Shown piece after piece: positions 44,301-52,337 of a stretch of 64,000 bases of DNA (positions are counted from its first letter, which is position 1; each line of letters begins with the position of its first letter). The position numbers were made by a program, and so were the translations under genes. The notes under the pieces were generated by a model. That model was not told the DNA's origin, searched no databases, and saw nothing but the letters and a program-made list of their open reading frames with translations. The stretch is taken from the NCBI RefSeq assembly GCF_000425805.1, contig NZ_AUED01000011.1, forward strand, positions 186,001-250,000. Direction: 5' to 3'. The stretch comes from Pseudomonas vranovensis DSM 16006 (GTDB lineage: Bacteria; Pseudomonadota; Gammaproteobacteria; Pseudomonadales; Pseudomonadaceae).

Positions 44301-45946
44301 ATGGTCGGCAGATGTTCAGGCAGAAGCTGTTGAAGCAATAGGGTGTCAGTCAAGTTGTCGGTGCTGTCGTACGCTGAAAGATATTCATGGTGATCGTCGT
44401 CCGGCCAGTGCAGGGCCTGCCGGTGACTTCCCAGGTTGACGATGCTGGGATTGCCCATGGAGTTGATCAGTTGGCGAGTCCGGCGCCTTGAGAGCCTGGC
44501 CCCTATTCCTTGTAGGCGGGCGCTGATAGCAAGATCCGAGATATCGCCCAGCGCTTGTATGAACTCCGTACGATTGCCGTGATTCAGGGCAATGCCGGCA
44601 GTGAAGGTCTGATAGGCCATGCTGCCAAACGTAGCAGCCAACATTACCCGGTTGAGCCCGGTAACGCCCCCCGGCGCAGGAAGCGTGAGTAGCTCCAATG
44701 TCTGCCATAAAACGATGCTGGCGTGATCGGACAGCGATTTGAAGCGTCGCTCGCCAAGTGTCACCGCCAATGAAGCCAGGTTCGATTTGACCGTGGACTT
44801 TTCCAGCAGGGTCAAGTTTTCGCGCAGTGAGTCTTTACAGGCGTATGGACTGATCGCGAGTGTGTGCTGCGGCGTTGTTGTGTCTCCGAAGGCGGCATAG
44901 AGAAGTTTGGCTGCCCAGTTCAGGTCTGATCGATTGATGGCGGGGGTTTTCAGGTGATTGCGCAGCGTTATCTGGTCACTGTGCTTCAAGGCTGCGATAA
45001 ACCAGGCCTCCGTGGGGTTCGCTCGAATTTGCTCGATGATTGAGTCAACGGCCTCGTCGTGACTGAAGTGTCGACGCAAAGCCCCGCCGGGGCGATTTGG
45101 AAAATAGCTGACGCTTTGGTGAGTGCCGAATGCCGTAAACCGCCGAAGAAAAAAAGGCAGCGGAATGGATGCGTCGGCGAACGTGAGTTTGCACTGGGTC
45201 CAAGGCTGGGCTTTATCGTTAAAGATGCCAGCTATTGCGGGTAATTCCTGTGGCGTAATACCGTTTGCTTGCGGTTCGCGAATGGCATCCAGTCCGGCAA
45301 GTTCGAACAGGTTCTCATGGTATTGAGATAGGAGCCTATCAGCATCGGCATTCATTGCCGTGTCCAGGCGTGATTGCAACGCTGTCCCCAGATCAAGGCG
45401 GTGGGCAACCCGCTCGAAGGTTTCCGCACTGATGACTGGCGTGTGCTCCTTTGCGCCATTGGCATGTCGACTGATATAGCTGTGTTCCAGATAGCTGTTT
45501 TGGTAGGACGGCGGATACGTGTGGGATAAATCCAACCTTGCCGCATCCCAGAGGGTAAAGGACTGAGTGCGTTCTCTGGCGGCGGTGGCGGCGAGGTCTC
45601 TACGGCTACGAACGGGCACTTCAAGAATTTTAGTGTGGAAGTACCAGGTCGTTGGATCGATGCGCTCTTGGCCATGAACGGGGAGGGAGTCCTGGAGGCG
45701 TTTGACGCTGTCTTGCTCGAACGTTGCCATGCAATCGGCAAGTAACTGAATCAAGGTGTTCTGTTGAGTGCCAATCAGCTTGCTCAGCTGTAGGTATCGT
45801 TGCTGGCTTTCGCTGTCGAGAGGTCCGAAATAGAGGTTTAGATTGTTCTCGATATACGTCAAGACGCGCTGATCCATATGGCTGCGCGCGGTATGAAAAG
45901 CAGCTTCATCAGGATGAACGGGTGGGGTTCGTGGCTGATCTGACAT
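41342..45946 (-). CDS. Very large dermonecrotic-toxin-domain-like protein (DUF6543 type)
   Basis: A 1534-residue protein resembling the large dermonecrotic toxin domain (DUF6543) proteins of plant- and insect-associated pseudomonads. Family-like segments are SFTLWDAARLDL (about 129-140), ETFERVAHRLDLGTALQSRL (175-194), a hydrophobic stretch (about 421-454) that could insert in a membrane, and KYYVLIEDGVYQVLRD (834-849). A glycine-rich hinge (899-915) separates a helical, coiled-coil-rich C-terminal 600 residues. No signal peptide: export would be by a leaderless route or an effector system. DNA looks more AT-rich than flanks. Start ATG 45946 with AGGAAG. Confidence 0.75.
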   Translation of the reverse strand: MSDQPRTPPVHPDEAAFHTARSHMDQRVLTYIENNLNLYFGPLDSESQQRYLQLSKLIGTQQNTLIQLLADCMATFEQDSVKRLQDSLPVHGQERIDPTTWYFHTKILEVPVRSRRDLAATAARERTQSFTLWDAARLDLSHTYPPSYQNSYLEHSYISRHANGAKEHTPVISAETFERVAHRLDLGTALQSRLDTAMNADADRLLSQYHENLFELAGLDAIREPQANGITPQELPAIAGIFNDKAQPWTQCKLTFADASIPLPFFLRRFTAFGTHQSVSYFPNRPGGALRRHFSHDEAVDSIIEQIRANPTEAWFIAALKHSDQITLRNHLKTPAINRSDLNWAAKLLYAAFGDTTTPQHTLAISPYACKDSLRENLTLLEKSTVKSNLASLAVTLGERRFKSLSDHASIVLWQTLELLTLPAPGGVTGLNRVMLAATFGSMAYQTFTAGIALNHGNRTEFIQALGDISDLAISARLQGIGARLSRRRTRQLINSMGNPSIVNLGSHRQALHWPDDDHHEYLSAYDSTDNLTDTLLLQQLLPEHLPTIEPQRAQWLLGLANVERSQLDLLWRSGATPPWQLLEVLQLELTDFKPGFADDPGALTERFPALSPAARDHLFLQHPELRTLGSDSPISSEALNAILQVQMEQRVLQGVFGFSATADFSNPADSEALFCALLISRPGWPTSLGIRVHTGAIDHGGQVTATPTVLAQYALEAPQTFINLYRTSNRYAGSFHTGDLIQIGSGQAGLAKAILRTLNDEQRIAIGFDVYANDALINTLQRQAAGLRSDLVELLPHTNQFPLSASRLSTFRLPMDVGEAQPNSEGIITLDHKYYVLIEDGVYQVLRDKQASSPAQAIWRIVHAQDPVAQAANNEYQASRPGRSEAIALDGQGHWQGILIGGLGGSGRGAGGGRKLMEIKAKNEKIKQELNASADKLDKFVRVMPIIANVTSQPGAKRDTAKQKYHEYIQDLELHKTLLEQHREFLTLLDSPAHFQKSYQLIVGKLILALNHVALIADLDMHDRLDDDNLDPTSGLDIFNALLTPKVCGDYRRSRRIALDSFIEKLPLTHQRDQLLAQLDQQALPRVEYQQINDIDSLYTHYQVRIGMVNLRSQLLSVSDTHDLTAPATLRPQPLHLQHDFTQAALLLIDIAQTPEDKQFALLAHLQERLDAIGEGYKLLKEDHPSNALDSDAAHIDECIKVVDFFRDRSLQQLQVLLQQNEGKQAPSTDLKGIDIEYLPALPSTSSHPHTVRRSKRIIAMQHHDNYRLVLAEQRGADTNTLTLLDVSDGSTPRQVEHTLLNGWREKVIAAERTLAQLGNAATRNLKDIDRLVRQANAQAQGNDAVAANVYEPLLNRVDTLNALIANFDRQATNAPLETQWLEQRQDLVKNSDMLRNLAHELTLKIYKNPEKPNASYLTNLIRLQEVNVRKLNDTRLLIGKGSKRHYMDKYLITDLQAQPLWEAHFHYPEANTPRERFAHGSGHLKSLADARKGIEYQRRQAQQGLEVRSILRVEVSTSLGSSLFSLADQHRH

Positions 45947-46069
45947 GATGGCTTCCTGCAGTCTATGAGCCTTTTGGCCCGTGGTTGAGTGCAGGAAGAA
46001 TGAAAGGGTGTTGTAACGGCTGGGGGCTAAATATCTATTGCGGGGCAACGCTGCCTGGTGTGGCCAGGT

Positions 46070-46099
46070 CGCTGCAATTCCCCGTCGGGAATTGCAGCG
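46070..46099. other. 13-bp perfect inverted repeat (possible terminator)
   Basis: CGCTGCAATTCCC-CGTC-GGGAATTGCAGCG lies 7 bases beyond the stop codon of the leftward conserved gene (46107). No T-run on that strand, but the stem is very stable. Confidence 0.55.
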
Positions 46100-46106
46100 A
46101 GTCTTT

Positions 46107-46514
46107 TCAGTGCTTGCTGTCGTCGTCGGACATGCTCAGCAGCTGTTTTTCCTGGTTCCAGTCGAAGGGCTCGTCGCTCTGCTCGGCTTCGTAACGACGC
46201 TCTTCCAGGGTCTGGTACACCTGAAGTTCTTCGTCCGGCATGTAGTGCAGACAGTCACCACCGAAGAACCACAGCAGGTCTCGTGGTACCAGATGGGCGA
46301 TTTGCGGATAGCGCTGGATAACCTGGCACATCAGGTCCTGGCCCAGGTAGGTGCTTTCCGGGTCGACCGGCAGTTGTAGCATCAGGTCGTCGAAACGCTC
46401 CAGGAACAGCGCGTGGCTTTCTTCCGGCACCTGCTCGGCCTCTCCCAGGGCAGCCAGGATAGTGCGCAGGTGGGAGAGCAGGGCGAGATGATATTCCAGG
46501 CGATCGGTAGCCAT
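46107..46514 (-). CDS. Conserved PA2817-like protein
   Basis: A 135-residue acidic protein (MATDRLEYHLALLSHLRTILAAL) with a conserved DLLWFFGGDCLHYMPDEE segment and no membrane helix. It is found beside fadE in other pseudomonads, as here, and I recall it as the PA2817 family; its function is not known. I start at ATG 46514 (GAGGACC upstream) rather than 46535/46529. Confidence 0.78.
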   Translation of the reverse strand: MATDRLEYHLALLSHLRTILAALGEAEQVPEESHALFLERFDDLMLQLPVDPESTYLGQDLMCQVIQRYPQIAHLVPRDLLWFFGGDCLHYMPDEELQVYQTLEERRYEAEQSDEPFDWNQEKQLLSMSDDDSKH

Positions 46515-46582
46515 GCAGGCGGTCCTCATGAGCAAAAACGGGCGCGGGAGTATACGGCTCCCGGCGCCCGATGTCCCGGCCC

Positions 46583-49030
46583 TTATCGAATTTTGCCAGG
46601 GGTGGGTTGCAGAGCTTCCTTGCTGAATGCATCGACATCTATCACGGTGCGTCGAGCTGCCTCGGCGGCGTGCAGGGTCTGTGCTTCGTCAGCCTCAAGC
46701 GCGCCGACGCGCAGGGCCGCCTCGATAGCTGACTCGCCTGGTGTCGGGTTGACCTGGCCGCTCTTTAGCGCCTGATGCAGTTTTTGCTGCAAGGGAATGC
46801 ACGCATCGAGCAGGGTGCTGGCCTGTTGCAAGGCGCCAACTGGATCATTGGGGTCTTGTGGGCGGTAGCAGCCGGCAAGCAGTTCCTCCAGTGCCGGGTC
46901 GCCTTTGGCGCGGCCGATCAGCGCAGCCACCTCTGCGTCCAGTGCGTCGCTTGGACCGGTATGCCGGCGCCCAAACGGGAAAACCACCAGGCGCAACGCG
47001 CAGCCCAGCCAGCGATTGGGGAAGTTGTCGAGCAGGCGGTCCAGGGCTTTCTCTGCCAGGCCCAGGCTTTCCTCCAGGGCCCAGCGCAGTAGCGGTTGCA
47101 GATGTTCTGGGGAGCCAAGGTCGTAGTAACGCTTGAGTGCGGCTGAACTCAGGTAGAGGTTGCTCAACACATCGCCCAGGCGTGCAGACAGTCGCTCGCG
47201 GCGTTTAAGCTCACCACCGAGCAGCATCATGCACAGGTCAGCTAGCAGGGCGAACGCCGCCGCCTGACGATTGAGGGCCCGGAAATAGCCCTGGCTCAGG
47301 GCATCGCCGGGGGCCTTCTCGAAGTGGCCCAGGCCAAGGCCCAGGACCAGGGTGCTGGCAGCATTGCCGACAGCGAAGCCGATGTGCTGCATCAGCAACT
47401 GGTCAAACTCGTTGAGCGCCTGGACATGGTCTTCCCGTCCGGCCAGGGCCATTTCCTTGAGTACGAAGGGGTGGCAGCGAATTGCACCCTGGCCAAAGAT
47501 CATCAGGTTGCGCGAGAGGATATTGGCGCCCTCTACCGTGATGAAGATCGGCGCCCCTTGCCAGTTTCGCCCAAGGTAATTGTTCGGCCCCATGATGATG
47601 CCCTTGCCGCCATGTACGTCCATGGCGTGCTGGATGCACTCGCGGCCGCGTTCAGTCAGGTGGTACTTGAGAATCGCCGACAGCACCGAAGGCTTTTCTC
47701 CCAGGTCGACAGCCTTCGCCGTGAGTAGGCGGGCGCTGTCCATCAGAAAGGCATTGCCGCCGATCCGCGCCAGGGATTCCTGGATGCCTTCAAAGGCCGC
47801 CAGCGGCACATTGAACTGCTCGCGAATCCGCGCGTACTGGCCGGTGACCAGGCTGGTGTACTTGGCAGCACCCGTACCCACTGCGGGCAAGGAGATCGAG
47901 CGTCCGACCGACAGGCAGTTCATCAGCATCATCCAGCCTTTGCCGAGCATGGCCTGGCCGCCGATCAGCAAGTCCAGCGGCACGAACACGTCCTTGCCAC
48001 TGTTGGGACCGTTCATGAAGGCTGCCCCCAAGGGCAAGTGGCGCTGGCCGATCTCGACGCCTGGGAGATCGGTGGGAATAAGCGCCAGGCTGATGCCCAG
48101 TTCTTCCTCATCGCCCAGCAGGTGTTCCGGGTCATAGGCCTTGAAGGCCAGGCCCAGCAATGTCGCAACGGGTCCCAGCGTGATGTAGCGCTTTTCCCAG
48201 TTCAGGCGCAGGCCAACGACCTCTTCGCCCTGCCATTGGCCTTTGCAGATAATGCCAGTATCGGGCATGGCACCTGCGTCGGAGCCAGCAAGTGGACCGG
48301 TGAGGGCAAAGCAGGGGATCTCATCGCCGCGGGCCAGGCGTGGCAGGTAATGGTTGCGTTGCTCGTCGGTGCCGTAGTGCAGCAGCAGTTCGGCCGGCCC
48401 CAGGGAGTTGGGGACCATGACGGTCGAGGCCAGGTCGCCGCTGCGCGTCGCCAGCTTCATGGCGACCTGAGAGTGGGCGTAGGCCGAGAAGCCCTTGCCG
48501 CCGTATTCCTTGGGAATGATCAGGGCGAAGAAACCATGGGACTTGATATGCTCCCAAGCCGCGGGCGGCAGGTCCAGGTCCTGGCCAATCTGCCAGTCGC
48601 TGACCATGGCGCAGAGTTCCTCGGTAGGCCCGTCGATGAAGGCTTGTTCCTCTTCGCTCAGTTCTGCCCGGGAGTAGCCGAGCAGGGTGTTCCAGTTCGG
48701 GCGACCGCTGAACAGCTCGCCATCCCACCACACGGTGCCGGCGTCTATGGCTTCACGCTCGGTCTGCGACATGGGCGGAAGGGTGCGCTGGAACCAGCCG
48801 AACAGCGGGCCGCTGAAGACCTTGCGGCGAAGGTCGGGCAGCAGCACCAGGGCCGCTTTTGCCGCTAGCACCAGCCAGAAGATCGCCAGTAGCCATCCGG
48901 GCGCGTGACTGAAAATACCCATCAGCAGCACATAGGCCGCGAGGATGGCCAGCGCCGGCACGGCGCCAATGCGTCGGTGGGCCAGATAGGCTGCACCGAT
49001 CACCAAAACAACCAACCACAACAGCAACAT
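46583..49030 (-). CDS. fadE: Acyl-CoA dehydrogenase FadE-type
   Basis: The 815-residue protein has an N-terminal hydrophobic region (about 1-65, two membrane segments), the acyl-CoA dehydrogenase core (about 100-480: CFALTGPLAGSD, the FAD-binding region, FITVEGANILSRNL) and the C-terminal DUF1974 domain typical of FadE. It carries out the first oxidation of fatty-acid beta-oxidation at the inner membrane and passes electrons to ETF. Strong GGAGGAAAGGAT ribosome site. Confidence 0.95.
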   Translation of the reverse strand: MLLLWLVVLVIGAAYLAHRRIGAVPALAILAAYVLLMGIFSHAPGWLLAIFWLVLAAKAALVLLPDLRRKVFSGPLFGWFQRTLPPMSQTEREAIDAGTVWWDGELFSGRPNWNTLLGYSRAELSEEEQAFIDGPTEELCAMVSDWQIGQDLDLPPAAWEHIKSHGFFALIIPKEYGGKGFSAYAHSQVAMKLATRSGDLASTVMVPNSLGPAELLLHYGTDEQRNHYLPRLARGDEIPCFALTGPLAGSDAGAMPDTGIICKGQWQGEEVVGLRLNWEKRYITLGPVATLLGLAFKAYDPEHLLGDEEELGISLALIPTDLPGVEIGQRHLPLGAAFMNGPNSGKDVFVPLDLLIGGQAMLGKGWMMLMNCLSVGRSISLPAVGTGAAKYTSLVTGQYARIREQFNVPLAAFEGIQESLARIGGNAFLMDSARLLTAKAVDLGEKPSVLSAILKYHLTERGRECIQHAMDVHGGKGIIMGPNNYLGRNWQGAPIFITVEGANILSRNLMIFGQGAIRCHPFVLKEMALAGREDHVQALNEFDQLLMQHIGFAVGNAASTLVLGLGLGHFEKAPGDALSQGYFRALNRQAAAFALLADLCMMLLGGELKRRERLSARLGDVLSNLYLSSAALKRYYDLGSPEHLQPLLRWALEESLGLAEKALDRLLDNFPNRWLGCALRLVVFPFGRRHTGPSDALDAEVAALIGRAKGDPALEELLAGCYRPQDPNDPVGALQQASTLLDACIPLQQKLHQALKSGQVNPTPGESAIEAALRVGALEADEAQTLHAAEAARRTVIDVDAFSKEALQPTPGKIR

Positions 49031-49213
49031 ATCCTTTCCTCCGTGAACGTCGGGGTATCGAGCGACCCCTCAGAGCTTAGTCGGCATCCAATATTCGGCT
49101 TGCTTGAACAATGACCGGGTGGAGTTCCGGGAGTTCGCCGGAATGCCCAAACGATTGCCTCGAAAAATGTCAGGAGTAGACTGGGCGGCCCGAACATTCA
49201 TCAGGACGACGTC

Positions 49214-49837
49214 ATGCTCAAGATCTGGGGCCGGAAGAATTCGACCAATGTCAGGAAAGTGCTGTGGTGCGCCGAGGAACTGGGCCTTGAATATGAGTCG
49301 ATCGATGCCGGCGGCGCCTTCGGCCTGGTCAACGAGCCCGAATACCGGTCGCTGAATCCCAATGGCCTGGTACCGATGATCGAGGACGACGGACTGGTGC
49401 TTTGGGAGTCCAATGCCATCGTGCGTTATCTGTGTGCGCAATATGGCAAGGATGTCGATTGGTATATCAATGAGCCTCGTCAGCGCGCCGAGGCGGACAA
49501 GTGGATGGATTGGGTCACGTCTTCTCTGGCCTCGCCGTTCCGGCCTTTGTTCTGGGGCATCCTGCGCACGCCGGCCGACCAGCAGGACTGGGTGGCGATC
49601 AATGCCGCACACAAGACCTGTGCGCAACTGCTGTCGATCGCCGATCAGACGCTGGCCGAGCGTCCGTACTTGTCGGGGGAGCACTTGGGCATGGGTGATA
49701 TCCCCCTGGGCTGTTTTGTCTACGCATGGTTTGAAATGCCCATCGAACGGCCCGAGATGCGCCACCTGCGCGCCTGGTACGAGCGCTTGCAGGAACGCCC
49801 GGCCTATCAGGCTGCAGTGATGACCGCGCTGACCTGA
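49214..49837 (+). CDS. Glutathione S-transferase
   Basis: The 207-residue GST has the thioredoxin-fold N domain (MLKIWGRKNSTNVRKVLWCAEEL) with Ser/Asn residues that can bind the GSH thiolate, cis-Pro region NGLVPMIEDD and Glu/Ser ESNAIVRYL, then a helical C domain. It conjugates or reduces electrophiles with glutathione; substrate unknown. AGGACG ribosome site. Divergent to fadE, with 183 bases between starts. Confidence 0.92.
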   Translation: MLKIWGRKNSTNVRKVLWCAEELGLEYESIDAGGAFGLVNEPEYRSLNPNGLVPMIEDDGLVLWESNAIVRYLCAQYGKDVDWYINEPRQRAEADKWMDWVTSSLASPFRPLFWGILRTPADQQDWVAINAAHKTCAQLLSIADQTLAERPYLSGEHLGMGDIPLGCFVYAWFEMPIERPEMRHLRAWYERLQERPAYQAAVMTALT

Positions 49838-49975
49838 TCGCTGCGGTCACCCTGATAGTTATTATCGATACACATGACTGTACTTGTATGGCCTGGGCAA
49901 GCACCATGGCCATATTCACTGCGGCCGGTCTGTCCAGTCGCTTCCTGACCCCTTCATTCTGGTGCATGACCCGCT

Positions 49976-50908
49976 ATGAGTTCTGCTCTGTCCATAAGGC
50001 AGCTAACCAAGACCTACGGCAACGGCTTCCAGGCCCTCAAGGGCATCGACCTGGATGTCGCCGAAGGTGACTTCTTCGCCCTGCTTGGCCCCAACGGTGC
50101 CGGCAAGTCCACCACCATCGGTATCCTCTCGACGCTGGTCAACAAGACCAGTGGCACCGTGAATATCTTCGGCAACGACCTGGATCGCCAGCCGGCCGCG
50201 CTCAAGCGCTGTATTGGCGTAGTGCCGCAGGAGTTCAACTTCAACCAGTTCGAGAAGACCTTCGATATCGTCGTGACCCAGGCCGGCTATTACGGTATCC
50301 CAGCCAAGGTGGCCAAGGAGCGCGCCGAGAAGTACCTCACCCAGCTGGGGTTGTGGGACAAGCGCGATGTGCCGTCGCGCTCACTCTCCGGTGGCATGAA
50401 GCGTCGCTTGATGATCGCCCGGGCGCTGGTGCATGAGCCACGCCTGCTGATTCTCGACGAACCAACGGCGGGGGTGGACATTGAACTGCGTCGCTCGATG
50501 TGGAGCTTTCTGACCGAGCTGAACCAGCAGGGCATTACCATCATCCTGACCACGCACTACCTGGAAGAAGCCGAGCAGCTTTGCCGTCATATCGGCATCA
50601 TCGACCACGGCACCATTGTCGAGAACACCAGCATGCGCTCGCTGTTAAGCAAGCTGCATGTAGAGACGTTCCTGCTCGACCTCAAGCAGGACCTGCCCCA
50701 GGCGCCCAGCTTGGTCGGTTACCCGTGCCGGCTGGTCACCCCGCATACCCTGGAAGTCCAGGTGGACAAGGACGTGGGCATTACTGCGCTGTTCAGCCAG
50801 CTGGCCCTGCAGAACATCGAAGTGCAAAGCCTGCGCAACAAAACCAATCGTCTCGAGGAGTTGTTCGTGTCTCTGGTTGAGAAAAACCTGGCGAAGGTGG
50901 CGGTATGA
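49976..50908 (+). CDS. ABC-2 transporter ATP-binding protein
   Basis: A 310-residue ATPase: Walker A GPNGAGKST (38-46), signature LSGGMKRRL (137-), Walker B LLILDEPTAGVD, and a C-terminal extension. The DRA family of multidrug/polysaccharide exporters resembles it. It pairs with the permease whose ATG overlaps by 4 bases. Ribosome site is weak. Probable drug or lipid exporter; cargo unknown. Confidence 0.93.
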   Translation: MSSALSIRQLTKTYGNGFQALKGIDLDVAEGDFFALLGPNGAGKSTTIGILSTLVNKTSGTVNIFGNDLDRQPAALKRCIGVVPQEFNFNQFEKTFDIVVTQAGYYGIPAKVAKERAEKYLTQLGLWDKRDVPSRSLSGGMKRRLMIARALVHEPRLLILDEPTAGVDIELRRSMWSFLTELNQQGITIILTTHYLEEAEQLCRHIGIIDHGTIVENTSMRSLLSKLHVETFLLDLKQDLPQAPSLVGYPCRLVTPHTLEVQVDKDVGITALFSQLALQNIEVQSLRNKTNRLEELFVSLVEKNLAKVAV

Positions 50909-51684
50909 GTTCGGAACTGAGCGCCAACCTGGTCGCCCTCAATACCATCGTCTATCGCGAGGTTCGCCGCTTTACCCGAATCTGGCCACAGACATTGCTG
51001 CCGCCAGCGATCACCATGGTTTTGTATTTCGTGATCTTCGGTAACCTGATTGGTCGGCAGATCGGCGACATGGGTGGTTTCACCTACATGGAGTACATCG
51101 TGCCGGGGCTGATCATGATGTCGGTGATCACCAACTCCTATGGCAATGTGGTGTCGAGTTTCTTCGGCAGCAAGTTCCAGCGCTCTATTGAGGAACTGAT
51201 GGTTTCGCCGGTTTCTCCCCATACCATTCTCATCGGCTACACCCTGGGCGGCGTGTTGCGCGGCTTGGCGGTGGGGTTGATTGTGACCTTGCTGTCGCTG
51301 TTCTTCACCGACCTGCAGGTACACCACCTGGGCGTGACCATTCTGGTGGTGGTGTTGACCGCGACCATCTTCTCGTTGCTCGGCTTTATCAACGCCGTGT
51401 TTGCGCGCAACTTCGACGATATCTCGATCATCCCGACCTTCGTCCTGACGCCGCTGACTTACCTGGGTGGGGTGTTCTACTCCATCAACCTGCTGCCACC
51501 GTTCTGGCAGACGGTGTCGATGGCCAACCCGGTGCTGCACATGGTCAACTCGTTCCGCTACGGTATTCTCGGGGTATCGGATATACGCATCGGCGTGGCC
51601 ATCACCTTCATGCTGATTGCCACCGCCGTGTTGTACTTCGGCTGCACTCGCCTACTGGTCAGTGGGCGAGGAATGCGTACCTGA
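50905..51684 (+). CDS. ABC-2 type permease
   Basis: The 259-residue protein has six hydrophobic helices of the ABC-2 family and a conserved LxxxFxxxFxxI-like segment near FLTPLTYLGGVFYS. Partner of the ATP-binding protein upstream (4-base overlap). Its last 33 bases overlap the convergent DUF2062 gene. Confidence 0.92.
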   Translation: MSSELSANLVALNTIVYREVRRFTRIWPQTLLPPAITMVLYFVIFGNLIGRQIGDMGGFTYMEYIVPGLIMMSVITNSYGNVVSSFFGSKFQRSIEELMVSPVSPHTILIGYTLGGVLRGLAVGLIVTLLSLFFTDLQVHHLGVTILVVVLTATIFSLLGFINAVFARNFDDISIIPTFVLTPLTYLGGVFYSINLLPPFWQTVSMANPVLHMVNSFRYGILGVSDIRIGVAITFMLIATAVLYFGCTRLLVSGRGMRT

Positions 51685-52194
51685 CGCTTTTTGCTTGCGC
51701 CGGCGCCACTGCCGGCCCACCCACCAACGCCAGTAGAGCATGGTGAGGCAGTAGGCCAGGCCGCCGAGCAGCAGGCCGCACACCACTGAGCCCAGCAGAA
51801 AGGGCTGCCAAAGGGTGGAAAGCTGGTCGGTGATCCATTCGAACGTCAGTTCCTCAGGCAAGGTCCTGGGGGGGATCTGCATCAGCCAGGCGCCCATCTG
51901 GTAGGTGCAGAAGAACACCGGCGGCATGGTGATCGGATTGGTCAGCCAGACCAGGCTGACCGCAATCGGCAGGTTGCCGCGAATCATGATCGCCAGGCTT
52001 GCCGCCAGCAGCATCTGCATCGGAATCGGAATAAACGCGGCGAACAGGCCAACCGCCATTGCTCGCGCAACCGAGTGCCGATTCAGGTGCCAGAGGTTCG
52101 GGTCGTGCAACAGCCGGCCGAGAAAGCGTAAGGATTTGTGTTCCCTGATGCTGGTCGGGTCGGGCATGTAGCGTTTGAAGAGACGACGCGGCAT
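51652..52194 (-). CDS. DUF2062 membrane protein
   Basis: A 180-residue protein with three or four helices and the DUF2062 segment VARAMAVGLFAAFIPIPMQMLLAASLAI plus LTNPITMPPVFF. Function unknown; common near envelope genes. Overlaps the ABC permease by 33 bases at the 3' end. Confidence 0.9.
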   Translation of the reverse strand: MPRRLFKRYMPDPTSIREHKSLRFLGRLLHDPNLWHLNRHSVARAMAVGLFAAFIPIPMQMLLAASLAIMIRGNLPIAVSLVWLTNPITMPPVFFCTYQMGAWLMQIPPRTLPEELTFEWITDQLSTLWQPFLLGSVVCGLLLGGLAYCLTMLYWRWWVGRQWRRRKQKASGTHSSPTDQ

Positions 52195-52337
52195 GTAGGC
52201 TCTCGGCTATATGAAGGTGGCAAGTATGCACGGAATCTAAAAACGCCCCATTACAGACTTTGTGACAATTATTGAGCGGATGCACGACTCCAGTGAACTA
52301 AGCCTCAGGGGACGGATTTTTACTGGAGCTTCAAATC

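Noticed and set aside
41284..46106. tRNA-derived attachment repeat flanking the toxin gene
   Set aside because: Searching by eye for the tRNA-Gly 3' end (GTTTCCCGCTCCA) near 45950-46106 found no copy, so no island boundary can be claimed.
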